A stretch of 64,000 bases of DNA from AP-15 sp963747735 (GTDB lineage: Bacteria > Pseudomonadota > Alphaproteobacteria > ATCC43930 > CGMCC-115725). This document shows positions 40,777 through 49,660 of the stretch, in pieces. Location of the stretch: contig CAVVGE010000007.1 of assembly GCA_963747735.1 (NCBI GenBank), forward strand, positions 62,001 to 126,000, given 5' to 3'. The translations under genes and the position numbers were made by a program. The notes beneath the pieces are model-generated. The model had not been told where the DNA came from. It did not search any database and saw only the letters and a list, made by a program, of their open reading frames with translations. Each line of letters starts with the position of its first letter. Positions within the stretch are counted from its first letter, which is position 1.

Positions 40777-42783
40777 ATGGCGCCTATGACCCAGCCCAAA
40801 TCTGCGCCGATAGCGGAAGGCCGCTCTCCGGCGCGGCGATCGGCCGGCGCCGTCGAGCCCCTTTTTACCCGCTTTGTCGAACGGCTGAGCGAGCTCGGCT
40901 ACGCGATCCGTTCTTTGCAATCCTATCCGTCCTTTCGCGAGCGGCATGCCTATCTCCGCTACGACATCCTGCCGACAGAGATCGACATCGATGTCGGATT
41001 GCAGCTCGCGGCGTTGCATGAGCGCTTTCGGCTGCCCGGCGCCTTCCACATTGCCTGGGACGCGATCGCGGGGCATCGGCAGCTGAAAAGGCGGGCGCTG
41101 CGGTTGCGCGATTACGATCCGGCTTATGTGCATCTCGGCCTGCATTGCGACCCGCTATCGTTCTGGCTGGCGGACGACCGCTTTGGCGGCGATCAGGCTG
41201 CCGTGGCGCGGTTTGCCGGTTCCCCGGCGTTTCGCCCCCATCTCGACGAGATGCTGTCGGCATGGCGGACCAGCGGCAACGAGGCCCCGGCGTTGCGGGC
41301 CTGGCACGATGGAGCCTGGGCCGCGCTCGGCGCTTTGAACCGGTCTTTCCGCCGCGCTGCCGGGAGGTGCTCGTCGCTCTCCGGCCGCGGGTCGCCGCTG
41401 GCGGCCGCGTTTTCCATGGCGCGGCGGGCGCGTCCGGAGCTCGAAGCGCTCACCGCATGGTTTCAGCCGATCGACTTTATGGCCGAGGTCGAGCTGCAGC
41501 AGCTCGGCTATACCTTCGAAGCGACGCGCTTTGCGTCGGATCTGCGGCCCGGCCCGACGGTGCTCTATGGCGGCGCGCCAGCATCCGAGCTGCGCCATGC
41601 GCTCGATGCGCGCGTCGCCGGCGGCGGCGGGTTCCTGGCGATCTTCCCGGCGCGGTACTGGGGAGGAGATGACTACGCCGGTCTCCTGTCGAAACACAGC
41701 GAGCCGGCCGACACCGCTGACGACCCTGCTGGGTCGCGGGCCGCCGCTCCGGAATCTGCGCCGTTGCCGGACCAGCCGGTGCTCACCAGCTTTACCGATC
41801 TCGTCCCGTTTGGGCCGCGCTGCGAAAGGGTGGACACGCGCCGGCTGGCGCTGGCGGCTCGCCGGAAAATCGGCGGCGGAATCGATCGCTCCTTTCCCCG
41901 CTTTATCGATTGGCTGCGCGCCGAAGGCTATTCTTTCGGTGGTTTCGAGGACGGCGTGCCGCGGTTTGGCGAGCGCTGGGCCTATCTGCGCTATGACGTC
42001 CACGTCCAGGACCTGCTCGCCGCCTATGTGCTGGCCGATCTCCACCAGCGGCTCGCCATTGTCGGCTCGTTCCAGATCATGTGGAAATTCTCGATCTGTG
42101 AGGAGGTAGCCGAACCTTATTTTGTCAAATTATTGGAGTTTGATCGGCGTTTTGTGCAATTCGGGCTGCACGCGGCCCCGACCGCGACATGGTATCTCAA
42201 CGAAAAGCTGGGCGGCGACTACACCAGGCAACGGGCGGCGGTAGAGAGCCAGGAATTTATCGATTGGCTGCTCGAGCTGCACGCGGCTTTTCGACGGGAC
42301 GGTGACGCCGCACCTGCATTGCGTGAGCTGCGCACCGGAAGCGACGATACCCTCTCCACGATCGCCGCCTCGTTTCGCGATGCCTTTGGCGATTGGAAAA
42401 GCATTTCCGGGCACGGCAATTTTCTGACGAACGGCTTTATCCGCGCCGTGAAATTGCGCCCGCAGCTCAAGGTGCTGCGGCCTTATTTCGCGCCGGTGCA
42501 CTATTTCGCCAAATTCGGGATCGCACAATTCGGCTTCGGGATCGAAATAACGGCGTGCGGCAGCGACCGCGTGCCCTTCCCGCGGGTGATGAGCGAGAGC
42601 ACGGCCGCCGCGACGCGGCGCCGCTGGTATCGCGGTCGCGTCGCCCACGGTGCCGGGTTTGTCGCTCTGCTTCATCCGGCAACCTGGACGTGCAGTCACA
42701 ATGCCACGTTCTTTCTGGCGGCCGAGGATGCGGCCGAGGATGCGAACGAAGCTCGACCCGAGGCGCCAGAGCCGGGGCGCTGA
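40777..42783 (+). CDS. Internally duplicated polysaccharide-deacetylase-like protein
   Basis: A 668-residue protein made of two related halves. Half 1 (about 25-300) contains FTRFVERLSELGYAIRSL, HAYLRYDILPTEIDIDVGLQ, AALHERFRLPGAFHIAWD and VHLGLHCDPLSFWLADDRFG. Half 2 (about 365-650) has the matching FPRFIDWLRAEGYSFGGF, WAYLRYDVHVQDLLAAYVLA, DLHQRLAIVGSFQIMWK and VQFGLHAAPTATWYLNEKLG. The RYD-x and gi-x-g-s-F pattern plus the later H residues resemble NodB/polysaccharide-deacetylase-like folds (WbmS-type). Whether both halves keep metal ligands is not clear. No signal peptide, so a cytoplasmic role in glycan synthesis is possible. It follows the glycosyltransferase; the next gene is convergent. 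Confidence 0.6.
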   Translation: MAPMTQPKSAPIAEGRSPARRSAGAVEPLFTRFVERLSELGYAIRSLQSYPSFRERHAYLRYDILPTEIDIDVGLQLAALHERFRLPGAFHIAWDAIAGHRQLKRRALRLRDYDPAYVHLGLHCDPLSFWLADDRFGGDQAAVARFAGSPAFRPHLDEMLSAWRTSGNEAPALRAWHDGAWAALGALNRSFRRAAGRCSSLSGRGSPLAAAFSMARRARPELEALTAWFQPIDFMAEVELQQLGYTFEATRFASDLRPGPTVLYGGAPASELRHALDARVAGGGGFLAIFPARYWGGDDYAGLLSKHSEPADTADDPAGSRAAAPESAPLPDQPVLTSFTDLVPFGPRCERVDTRRLALAARRKIGGGIDRSFPRFIDWLRAEGYSFGGFEDGVPRFGERWAYLRYDVHVQDLLAAYVLADLHQRLAIVGSFQIMWKFSICEEVAEPYFVKLLEFDRRFVQFGLHAAPTATWYLNEKLGGDYTRQRAAVESQEFIDWLLELHAAFRRDGDAAPALRELRTGSDDTLSTIAASFRDAFGDWKSISGHGNFLTNGFIRAVKLRPQLKVLRPYFAPVHYFAKFGIAQFGFGIEITACGSDRVPFPRVMSESTAAATRRRWYRGRVAHGAGFVALLHPATWTCSHNATFFLAAEDAAEDANEARPEAPEPGR

Positions 42784-42811
42784 CCGGGTGACGCTGACCG
42801 GGTCCGGCCGG

Positions 42812-44005
42812 CTATTTCGGCTTGGCAATCGACACCGCCAGCTGACTCGCCTCACGCGGTGCCGCGATCGGCGTGCCGGTCATCACGTTCCAATAGGCGA
42901 CCCGTTGGCCAAAGGGCTGCAGCAGCCGCAGGAAAGCCGGCAGTGAAAACCGCACATCGTATTCGTTATAGCCGGCGTTGACATCTCCCGCCTCTTTCGA
43001 GTTTTCCAACAATATAACGACGCCGCCGGGGTTGAGCAGCTCGAACGCGCTGCCCAATATTTGTGGCACGGCGTCTTTCCGCGCATAGAGGAGACTATTG
43101 AAGAAGACGATTACGTCGTATTTCCCGGCCGCGTCGGGGAGCGTCTCCATCGGCATCTGCAAGATCGCCACCCGCTCGGCGACACCGCAATGTGCGAACA
43201 ACCGGCGGGCGGTCGCCAGATAGCGGGGATTGTTGTCGAGGATGGCGACTTGGTCGCCGTGAGCCGCGCGCTCGGCGGCGAAGAAGCCGAGACCGCCGCC
43301 GACATCGAGCAAACGCTTGTCGCCGCTCAGCCCTTGCCATCGGCACACCCGCTCGACTAAAAAATCCCGGTAAAAGAGACCGTGCAGCGAATATAAATAA
43401 GTGCCGAGCGCCGATCTCTCTTTCTCTTCCGACCAATCGCCTAGGCAATCCGCAATATACCACGCGGCATATTCGCTCGAAAAGCGATGCAGGAAGCGAT
43501 AGATGGTGCGGCTGGGCGGCAGCTCGGCGGCAACGCTTTGCGGCGATTTCAGCACCGTCCATTGCCCGCTGCCGGAGACCGTGAGCCCGGCAAAACGCTG
43601 GCGCAACGCGTCAGGCGTGACGCGGCCGTGTCGCAGGTTTGCCCGCGGGTTTGCGATATCGATCCACAGCTCGGCGCCGGGCCCCATATCGCGGAGCAGG
43701 CTGCCGAGCCAGCAGAACACCGCTTCGGTCGCGTAAAGGACCGGCGCGTCGGTCAGGATGGCGGCGCGCTTGAAGCGGTCGTCGAGCCCGGCCAGCACAT
43801 GCAGGTTGTCGGAGGTCAAGTCGCCGAGATCGAGGGAGGTGCCGCTGACCGACAACCGGACCAGACGGTCGCGTGGTCCGCACCCGCCGAACGCCGACGC
43901 AATGCGGTCTTCGACTTCGCTCTTGGCCAGCGAGGGCGGCGCGAAGACCGCAATCCAGCCCGCGGCGCCGGCTTGGCTCGTGGTTCTGGCGGGCGCGCTG
44001 GGCAT
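42812..44005 (-). CDS. SAM-dependent methyltransferase with an N-terminal extension
   Basis: A 397-residue protein. The C-terminal half is a class I methyltransferase: motif I RLLDVGGGLGFFAAERAAHG, the acidic residue after strand 2 in VAILDNNPRYLATARRL, then KYDVIVFFNSLLYARKD and LNPGGVVILLENSKEAGD. The first 190 residues (LDLGDLTSDNLHVLAGLDDR, AELWIDIANPRANLRHGRVT) belong to no family I can name; they may bind the acceptor. I chose the ATG with GAGGTGACC upstream, at 44005, over the ATG at 44089. It is convergent with the deacetylase-like gene, and may modify the same glycan, which is an inference from position only. Confidence 0.72.
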   Translation of the reverse strand: MPSAPARTTSQAGAAGWIAVFAPPSLAKSEVEDRIASAFGGCGPRDRLVRLSVSGTSLDLGDLTSDNLHVLAGLDDRFKRAAILTDAPVLYATEAVFCWLGSLLRDMGPGAELWIDIANPRANLRHGRVTPDALRQRFAGLTVSGSGQWTVLKSPQSVAAELPPSRTIYRFLHRFSSEYAAWYIADCLGDWSEEKERSALGTYLYSLHGLFYRDFLVERVCRWQGLSGDKRLLDVGGGLGFFAAERAAHGDQVAILDNNPRYLATARRLFAHCGVAERVAILQMPMETLPDAAGKYDVIVFFNSLLYARKDAVPQILGSAFELLNPGGVVILLENSKEAGDVNAGYNEYDVRFSLPAFLRLLQPFGQRVAYWNVMTGTPIAAPREASQLAVSIAKPK

Positions 44006-44212
44006 CGGCCGGTCACCTCGGTTGCTGGTTGGTTGTCCGTCATCGGCAAGTTGTCGAAAAATCCGCCGCCGTAAAGCGGTTTCGCACACTCCGCTGCGCC
44101 GGGCCGGCGATGGCCGCGCTCGCGGTCAGCCACCGGGCGCGCTCGCGGCCATTGCCGCCGGGCGAAGGCTCGGCTATGCTCGTGCCTTGTTTTCCGTCCG
44201 CTCGGCGCGTTG

Positions 44213-44413
44213 ATGGATTACCGTTTCGAGGACAGCGATCACGAGGCCGACGACAGGAGAACATCGGCGCTGATCGGGCTTGTGATCGTGCTGGCCCTGG
44301 CGCTGGCCGGCGTGGTGCTGATCCGTGATCTCGGCAAGGAAGCCAGGCTCGAAGATTGCCTGATGGCAGGGCGGACAAACTGCGTGCCGATCGATTTGCC
44401 GCTTGACCGATAG
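44213..44413 (+). CDS. Small single-pass membrane protein, 66 residues
   Basis: An acidic N-terminus (MDYRFEDSDHEADDRR), one membrane helix (LIGLVIVLALALAGVVLI) and a short tail EDCLMAGRTNCVPIDLP with two Cys. The CL-x-x-GR-x-NC-x-P ending is, as far as I recall, shared by small proteins of other alphaproteobacteria of unknown role. Coding is supported by the helix and by isolation between two regulatory gaps; no function is assigned. Confidence 0.55.
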   Translation: MDYRFEDSDHEADDRRTSALIGLVIVLALALAGVVLIRDLGKEARLEDCLMAGRTNCVPIDLPLDR

Positions 44414-44472
44414 CCGTTATCGCGGGCCGCGGAAGGGCCGCCGGAGAGGCGGTTGCGAGACTTATAGAGATT

Positions 44473-44485
44473 GTCTATTATAGAC
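44473..44485. promoter_or_regulatory. Perfect 13-bp palindrome ahead of the RND efflux operon
   Basis: GTCTATTATAGAC is a perfect inverted repeat about its central T, 23 bases before the adaptor start codon, with a further TTATAGAG half-site-like sequence just upstream. The AT-rich centre could overlap a -10 element. A MarR-family regulator is encoded at the end of the same operon, so this is a plausible operator for it. Confidence 0.5.
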
Positions 44486-44508
44486 CTTCACCAAGGGAGG
44501 CGGTGGGC

Positions 44509-45654
44509 ATGGCGAGGCGTGTGGTCGGCGCCCTGACGATTGTTCTGGTCGCAGCGGGTTTGCTGATCTGGTGGCACAGCCTGGGCGGCGGCAACGGCCC
44601 GCAGGCGACGGCGCAAACGCCAGCGCCGGGAATCCCCGTCATCCCCGGGACCGTGGCGGCGCAGGACGTGCCGGTGTTTTTGCACGGGATCGGCACGGTC
44701 CAGGCCTACAACATGGTCGCGGTCAAAAGCCGGGTCGATGGCCAGATCGTCAAGGTCTATTTCAAGGAAGGCCAGGAGGTCAAAGAAGGCGACCCGCTGT
44801 TTCAGATCGACCCTCGGCCTTACCAGGCCGCGCTCGAGCAAGCCCAGGCGGCCAAGCAGAAGGACGAGGCCCAGCTGAAGGGCGCCGAGCTCGACCTCGC
44901 GCGTTATTCCAAGCTCCTCGGCACCGGCTATCAGACGCGGCAAAGCTACGACCAGCAGCAGGCCCAGGTCGGCTCCTTGCAGGCCGCGATCAAGGCCGAC
45001 CAGGCGCAGATCGACGCGGCGACGCTCAATCTCGGCTATACCGATATCCGCTCGCCGATCGACGGCCGGCTGGGCGCGCGCCTGGTCGACAAGGGCAATC
45101 TGGTGCATGCGAACGACAACACGGCGCTCGTCACGATCGCCGAGCTGAAGCCGATTTTTGTCAGCTTCACCTTGCCGCAATCGGCCCTCGACGAGGTTCG
45201 CGACGCGCAGATGAAGCGCCCGCTGACCGTGCGCGCCTATAGCAGCGATGGCGAAAAATTGCTGGCCGAGGGCAAGCTCACCCTGATCGATAACCAAATC
45301 GATCAAGCCACCGGGACGATCCATATGAAGGCCCGGTTCGACAATCAGGACGAGCGTCTGTGGCCGGGCGAGTTCGTCAGCCTGCGGGTCATCCTGACGG
45401 TCCGCCCCAGGGTGGCGACGGTGCCGTCCCAGACGATCCAGGAAGGGCCGAACGGTCATTACGCCTATGTGATCAAGCCCAACGACACGGTCGAGCGCCG
45501 CGCGGTCGATGTCGCTTCGGTGCAGGACGGGATTGCGGTCGTCACCAAGGGCCTGAAACCCGGCGAGCGCGTCGTCGTCGACGGTCAGTACCGGCTTACC
45601 GAAGGGGCCCGCGTCAAGTTGTTGAGCGCGCGGCCGGCGGGCGCGCCGAGCTGA
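44509..45654 (+). CDS. RND efflux periplasmic adaptor (MdtA-type)
   Basis: A 381-residue membrane-fusion protein: N-terminal anchor (TIVLVAAGLLIWWH), the lipoyl-like half QIVKVYFKEGQEVKEGDPLF and IDPRPYQAALEQAQAAKQ, an alpha-helical hairpin (AELDLARYSKLLGTGYQTRQ), the second lipoyl half IRSPIDGRLGARLVDKGNLV, then the beta-barrel and membrane-proximal domains (ATGTIHMKARFDNQDERLWP, AYVIKPNDTVERRAV). It would join the inner-membrane pump to an outer-membrane channel that is not encoded here. The ATG at 44509 has GGGAGG about eight bases upstream. Confidence 0.9.
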   Translation: MARRVVGALTIVLVAAGLLIWWHSLGGGNGPQATAQTPAPGIPVIPGTVAAQDVPVFLHGIGTVQAYNMVAVKSRVDGQIVKVYFKEGQEVKEGDPLFQIDPRPYQAALEQAQAAKQKDEAQLKGAELDLARYSKLLGTGYQTRQSYDQQQAQVGSLQAAIKADQAQIDAATLNLGYTDIRSPIDGRLGARLVDKGNLVHANDNTALVTIAELKPIFVSFTLPQSALDEVRDAQMKRPLTVRAYSSDGEKLLAEGKLTLIDNQIDQATGTIHMKARFDNQDERLWPGEFVSLRVILTVRPRVATVPSQTIQEGPNGHYAYVIKPNDTVERRAVDVASVQDGIAVVTKGLKPGERVVVDGQYRLTEGARVKLLSARPAGAPS

Positions 45655-45712
45655 GCGCCGCCCGCCCCCGGTCTCGGAACGCACCGTTCACCGAATTCGC
45701 AGGCAAACGACG

Positions 45713-48700
45713 ATGAGCATCTCCGAACCTTTTATCCGACGGCCGATCGCGACCTCGCTGCTGATGCTCGGCGTTTTGGTGTTCGGTCTCGCTGCCTATG
45801 GCCTGCTGCCGGTCTCGGCCCTGCCGAGCGTCGATTTCCCGACCATCACCGTGACCGCGACCTTCCCGGGGGCGAGCCCGGACACGATGGCATCGGCGGT
45901 GGCGACCCCGCTCGAGCAGCAATTCGGCGCGATCCCCGACCTCGACCAGATGACCTCGACCAGCGGCGTCGGCACGACGATGATCACGCTGCAATTCGAG
46001 CTGTCGCGCAACATTGACGCCGCCGCGCAGGACGTGCAAACCGCAATCAACGCGGCGAGCGGGCTGTTGCCGAAAGACCTGCCGAGCCCGCCGACCTATC
46101 GCAAAACCAACCCCTCGGACCGCGCAATCCTGATTTATGCGGTGCATTCCGACGCGCTGCCGATCGCCCAGGTCGACGAATACGCCTACACCGTTCTGGC
46201 GCAGAAATTATCGACCGTGCCGGGCGTGTCGGAGGCGCGCGTCTTCGGCCACAAGCCCTTCGCCGTGTACGCCCAGATCAATCCCGGTGCGCTCGCGGCG
46301 CGCGGTCTCGGCTTTGAAGATGTGCGCAATGCGCTGGCGGCGACGAGCGTCGACCGGCCCAAGGGCGGCCTCGAAGGAGCGCACCAAACTTATACCTTCG
46401 ACACCAACGACCAGCTGTTCAACGCCGCCGGCTACGACAATGTGATCATCGCCTATAAGAACGGCGCGCCGGTGCGCGTCAAGGATGTCGGCCGTGCCGT
46501 CGATTCGGTGCTGAACGACCGCACCGGCGCGTGGTGGGGACAGGCGCCTGCGGTCGGGCTCGCGGTGCAGCGCCAGCCTGGCTCCAACACGATCGAGCTC
46601 GTCGATCGCATCAAGGCGATGCTGCCGCAGCTCGAATTGATGATCCCGCCCTCGGTCAAGGCCGATCTCTTGTCCGACCGCTCGCTCGGCATCCACGCCG
46701 CCGTGCGCGACGTGCAGTTTACGATGCTGGTGACGATCACGCTCGTCGTACTCGTCATCTTTCTATTCTTGCGAACATTATGGGCGACGATCATCCCCAG
46801 CATGGCGGTGCCGCTCTCGTTGTTCGCGACGTTCGCCATCATCTATGCGGCCGGCTACAGCCTCGACAATATTTCGCTGATGGCATTGACGATCTCGGTC
46901 GGGTTTATTGTCGACGACGCGATCGTCATGATCGAGAACATCATGCGCTACATCGAGCAGGGCATGCGCCCGCTCGAGGCCGCGCTCAAGGGTGCGGGCC
47001 AGATCGGCTTCACCATCATCTCGATCACGTTTTCGCTGATCGCCGTGTTCATCCCGCTATTCTTCATGGGCGGCATCATCGGCCGCCTGTTCCGCGAGTT
47101 CGCCGTGACCGTCTCGGTGGCGGTGGTCGCCTCGGCGGCGATTTCGCTGACCCTGACGCCGGTCCTGTGCTCGCTGTTCTTGAAGGAGCAGGGGCTGCAT
47201 CCCGCCGGCCGCTTCAACCGCGCCGCCGAGGGCGCGTTCAACTGGATGCTGAGGCGGTACGAGCGCGGTCTCGACTTTGTGTTCCGACACCAATTCGCGA
47301 CGCTGCTGGCGACGTTGGGCCTGATCGTCCTGACCGGCTATCTCTACGTCAAAATCCCAAAGGGTTTCTTCCCGCAGCAGGATACCGGCTTTATCTTTGG
47401 CGAGGTCGATACCCGCGAAGATTCGTCGTTCGAGGCGACCGCAGCCGTCGCGCACAAGATCGCCGACATCGTCGAGAAGGACCCGGGCGTGCACGGCGTC
47501 ATCTATTTCGCCGGCGCTTATTCCTACAATCCGACCGAAAACACGGCGCGGATGTACATCCAGCTAAAGCCGCATGACGAGCGTGACGCGACCGCGGACC
47601 AGATCATCCAGCGGTTGCGCCCCAAGGTCGCGGCGGTCCAGGGTGCCAAATTCTTTATGCAGGCCGGCCAGGACGTCTCGATCGGCGGCCGGCTAAGCCG
47701 CACCCAGTACCAGTACACCCTAACCGACACCGATCTTGAAGAACTCTACCACTGGGCGCCGATCCTCGAGAGGGCGATGAAGAAATTGCCCGAGCTGCAG
47801 GATGTCGCGTCTGACCAACAGAGCGCCGCACCGCATATCGCGATCACGATCGACCGCGACGCCGCCTCGCGTCTCGGCATCTCGGCCTCGCTGATCGACG
47901 AGACACTCTATGACGCGTTCGGCCAGCGCCAGGTCGCGACGATCTACACCTCGACCAACCAGTACAAGGTCGTCCTCGAAATCGACCCCAAGCTCCAGCG
48001 CGATCCGACGGCCTTGTCCAAGATCTTTATTCCGGGCGCCGGCGGCGCCCAGGTGCCGCTGAGCGCGGTCGCGCATTTCGGCGCGAAGCTCGAATCGCTG
48101 TCGATCAACCACCAGGGCCAATTCCCGGCGGTGACCCTGTCATTCAATCTGGCACCGGGCGAAGCGCTCGGGCCTGCGGTCGACAAGATCCTGGCGCTGA
48201 AAGACCAGCTGCGCATGCCAGCGACCGTCGTCGGCTCGTTCCAGGGCTCGGCCCAGGCATTCCAGGCCTCGCTGTCGTCTATGCCGCTTTTGGTCGCCGC
48301 CGCCATCCTCGTCGTCTACATCGTCCTGGGTGTGCTCTACGAGAGCTACATCCACCCGATTACGATCCTCTCGGCGTTGCCGTCGGCCGGCGTCGGCGCA
48401 TTGCTGGCGCTGATGCTGCTGCATTACGACCTGACCGTGATCGCGATGATCGGCGTCATCTTGCTGATCGGCATCGTCAAAAAGAACGCGATCATGATGA
48501 TCGACTTTGCCCTTCAGGCCGAGCGGATCGAAGGCAAGAGCCCGCGCGAGGCGATCCATCAGGCTTGTCTGCTGCGCTTTCGCCCGATCATGATGACGAC
48601 GTTTGCCGCGCTGTTCGGCGCCATGCCCATCGCCTTCGGCCAGGGCGCCGGCTCCGAATTGCGCCGGCCGCTCGGCATCGCGATCGTCGGCGGGCTCGCC

Positions 48701-48862
48701 GTATCGCAATGGCTGACCCTCTACACGACCCCGGTCATCTACCTCTACCTTGAACGCTTTGCCCGCTGGATCGGCCGGCCTTACCGGACCTCGCGCGCAG
48801 CCGAGGCGCTCTCGGGCGAAACCCAGCACGCGCTCGCCGAAGAGCGACAGGGCGCGGAGTGA
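45713..48862 (+). CDS. RND multidrug efflux permease (HAE1 family, MdtB/AcrB-like)
   Basis: A 1049-residue inner-membrane proton-drug antiporter of full family length with 12 expected membrane helices. Landmarks: FIRRPIATSLLMLGVLVFGL at the N-terminus, PTITVTATFPGASPDTMA of the porter domain, the proton-relay Asp pair in VGFIVDDAIVMIEN, FIPLFFMGGIIGRLFREFAV, the second porter half GFFPQQDTGFIFGEVDTRED and the C-terminal IGIVKKNAIMMIDFALQAER. Similarity is closest to the MdtB/MdtC type. It lies 58 bp after the adaptor. A duplicate of its last 80 codons follows directly (48869-49105). Confidence 0.93.
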   Translation: MSISEPFIRRPIATSLLMLGVLVFGLAAYGLLPVSALPSVDFPTITVTATFPGASPDTMASAVATPLEQQFGAIPDLDQMTSTSGVGTTMITLQFELSRNIDAAAQDVQTAINAASGLLPKDLPSPPTYRKTNPSDRAILIYAVHSDALPIAQVDEYAYTVLAQKLSTVPGVSEARVFGHKPFAVYAQINPGALAARGLGFEDVRNALAATSVDRPKGGLEGAHQTYTFDTNDQLFNAAGYDNVIIAYKNGAPVRVKDVGRAVDSVLNDRTGAWWGQAPAVGLAVQRQPGSNTIELVDRIKAMLPQLELMIPPSVKADLLSDRSLGIHAAVRDVQFTMLVTITLVVLVIFLFLRTLWATIIPSMAVPLSLFATFAIIYAAGYSLDNISLMALTISVGFIVDDAIVMIENIMRYIEQGMRPLEAALKGAGQIGFTIISITFSLIAVFIPLFFMGGIIGRLFREFAVTVSVAVVASAAISLTLTPVLCSLFLKEQGLHPAGRFNRAAEGAFNWMLRRYERGLDFVFRHQFATLLATLGLIVLTGYLYVKIPKGFFPQQDTGFIFGEVDTREDSSFEATAAVAHKIADIVEKDPGVHGVIYFAGAYSYNPTENTARMYIQLKPHDERDATADQIIQRLRPKVAAVQGAKFFMQAGQDVSIGGRLSRTQYQYTLTDTDLEELYHWAPILERAMKKLPELQDVASDQQSAAPHIAITIDRDAASRLGISASLIDETLYDAFGQRQVATIYTSTNQYKVVLEIDPKLQRDPTALSKIFIPGAGGAQVPLSAVAHFGAKLESLSINHQGQFPAVTLSFNLAPGEALGPAVDKILALKDQLRMPATVVGSFQGSAQAFQASLSSMPLLVAAAILVVYIVLGVLYESYIHPITILSALPSAGVGALLALMLLHYDLTVIAMIGVILLIGIVKKNAIMMIDFALQAERIEGKSPREAIHQACLLRFRPIMMTTFAALFGAMPIAFGQGAGSELRRPLGIAIVGGLAVSQWLTLYTTPVIYLYLERFARWIGRPYRTSRAAEALSGETQHALAEERQGAE

Positions 48863-48868
48863 CCGTCG

Positions 48869-49105
48869 CCCATCGCCTTCGGCCAGGGCGCCAGCCCCGA
48901 GCTGCGCCGGCCGCTCGGCATCGCGATCGGCGGCGGCTTCGCGGTGTCGCAGTGGCTGACGCGCTACACAACGCCAGTCGTTTACCTTTATCTTGAACGC
49001 TTTGCTCACTGGACCGGCCGCCCCTACCGGCCCTCGCGCGTCGCCGATGCGTTGTCGGGCGAGGCGCGGCTGATGCTCGCCTCGGAGCGAGAGGGGAGGG
49101 AGTGA
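48869..49105 (+). pseudogene. 3' remnant of a second RND permease gene
   Basis: Six bases after the permease stop, 78 codons in one open frame read PIAFGQGASPELRRPLGIAI, then AVSQWLTRYTTPVVYLYLER and end ASEREGRE before a TGA. They repeat the C-terminus of the preceding permease (PIAFGQGAGSELRRPLGIAI...) at roughly 75 percent identity but with a different tail. There is no start codon. It is best explained as the scar of a tandem mdtB/mdtC-type pair in which recombination between the homologous 3' regions deleted nearly all of the second gene. Confidence 0.8.
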
Positions 49106-49110
49106 CGCCA

Positions 49111-49650
49111 ATGACCCGCAATCATATGGCAACCGAGCGTGTCGGCGCGTTTGCGGCGGCAGACCGCACCTTCGGATTTCTGGTCCACGACGTTTCGCGG
49201 CTGCTCAAGCGACGCTTCGAGCGGGCCGCCCGCCAAACCGGGCTGCCGATCACCCGTCGGCAGGCCGCGGTCGTGCTCTACATCGCGCGCCATGAGGGCG
49301 TGAGCCAAGCCGAGGTCGCAACCTGGCTCGACCTCGAGCCGATCGCGCTCGTCCGCATGCTCGACAAGCTGCACGAGGAGGGGCTGGTCGAGCGCCGCGC
49401 CCATCCGACCGACCGGCGCGTGCGCACCTTATGGCTGGCGCCGGGGGCCGAAGGGGTGGTCCAGCGCATTCTCGACATCAACCAGGGGATCCGCGAGGAG
49501 GCGTTCGCCGGCTTGGCACCGGGCACGCGCGACGAGATGATCAACATGCTCGGCGCCATCAAGGACAATCTGACCTTGCAGGAAGAGGCGGCCGGCGAGC
49601 CCGCCGAGGTGCCGGCCGACCTCGTCGCCGCGCCGGTGTCCGGCGGCTGA
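49111..49650 (+). CDS. MarR-family transcriptional regulator
   Basis: A 179-residue protein with the MarR winged helix: LVHDVSRLLKRRFERAARQT, TRRQAAVVLYIARHEGVSQ, AEVATWLDLEPIALVRMLDK and the wing HEEGLVERRAHPTDRRVRTL. MarR proteins repress efflux genes and release DNA on binding small phenolics or drugs. It is the last gene of the efflux operon, and may bind the palindrome at 44473. The ATG at 49111 is preceded by GGGAGGGAG; it starts six bases after the permease remnant stop. Confidence 0.85.
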   Translation: MTRNHMATERVGAFAAADRTFGFLVHDVSRLLKRRFERAARQTGLPITRRQAAVVLYIARHEGVSQAEVATWLDLEPIALVRMLDKLHEEGLVERRAHPTDRRVRTLWLAPGAEGVVQRILDINQGIREEAFAGLAPGTRDEMINMLGAIKDNLTLQEEAAGEPAEVPADLVAAPVSGG

Positions 49651-49660
49651 CGGCAAGGCG

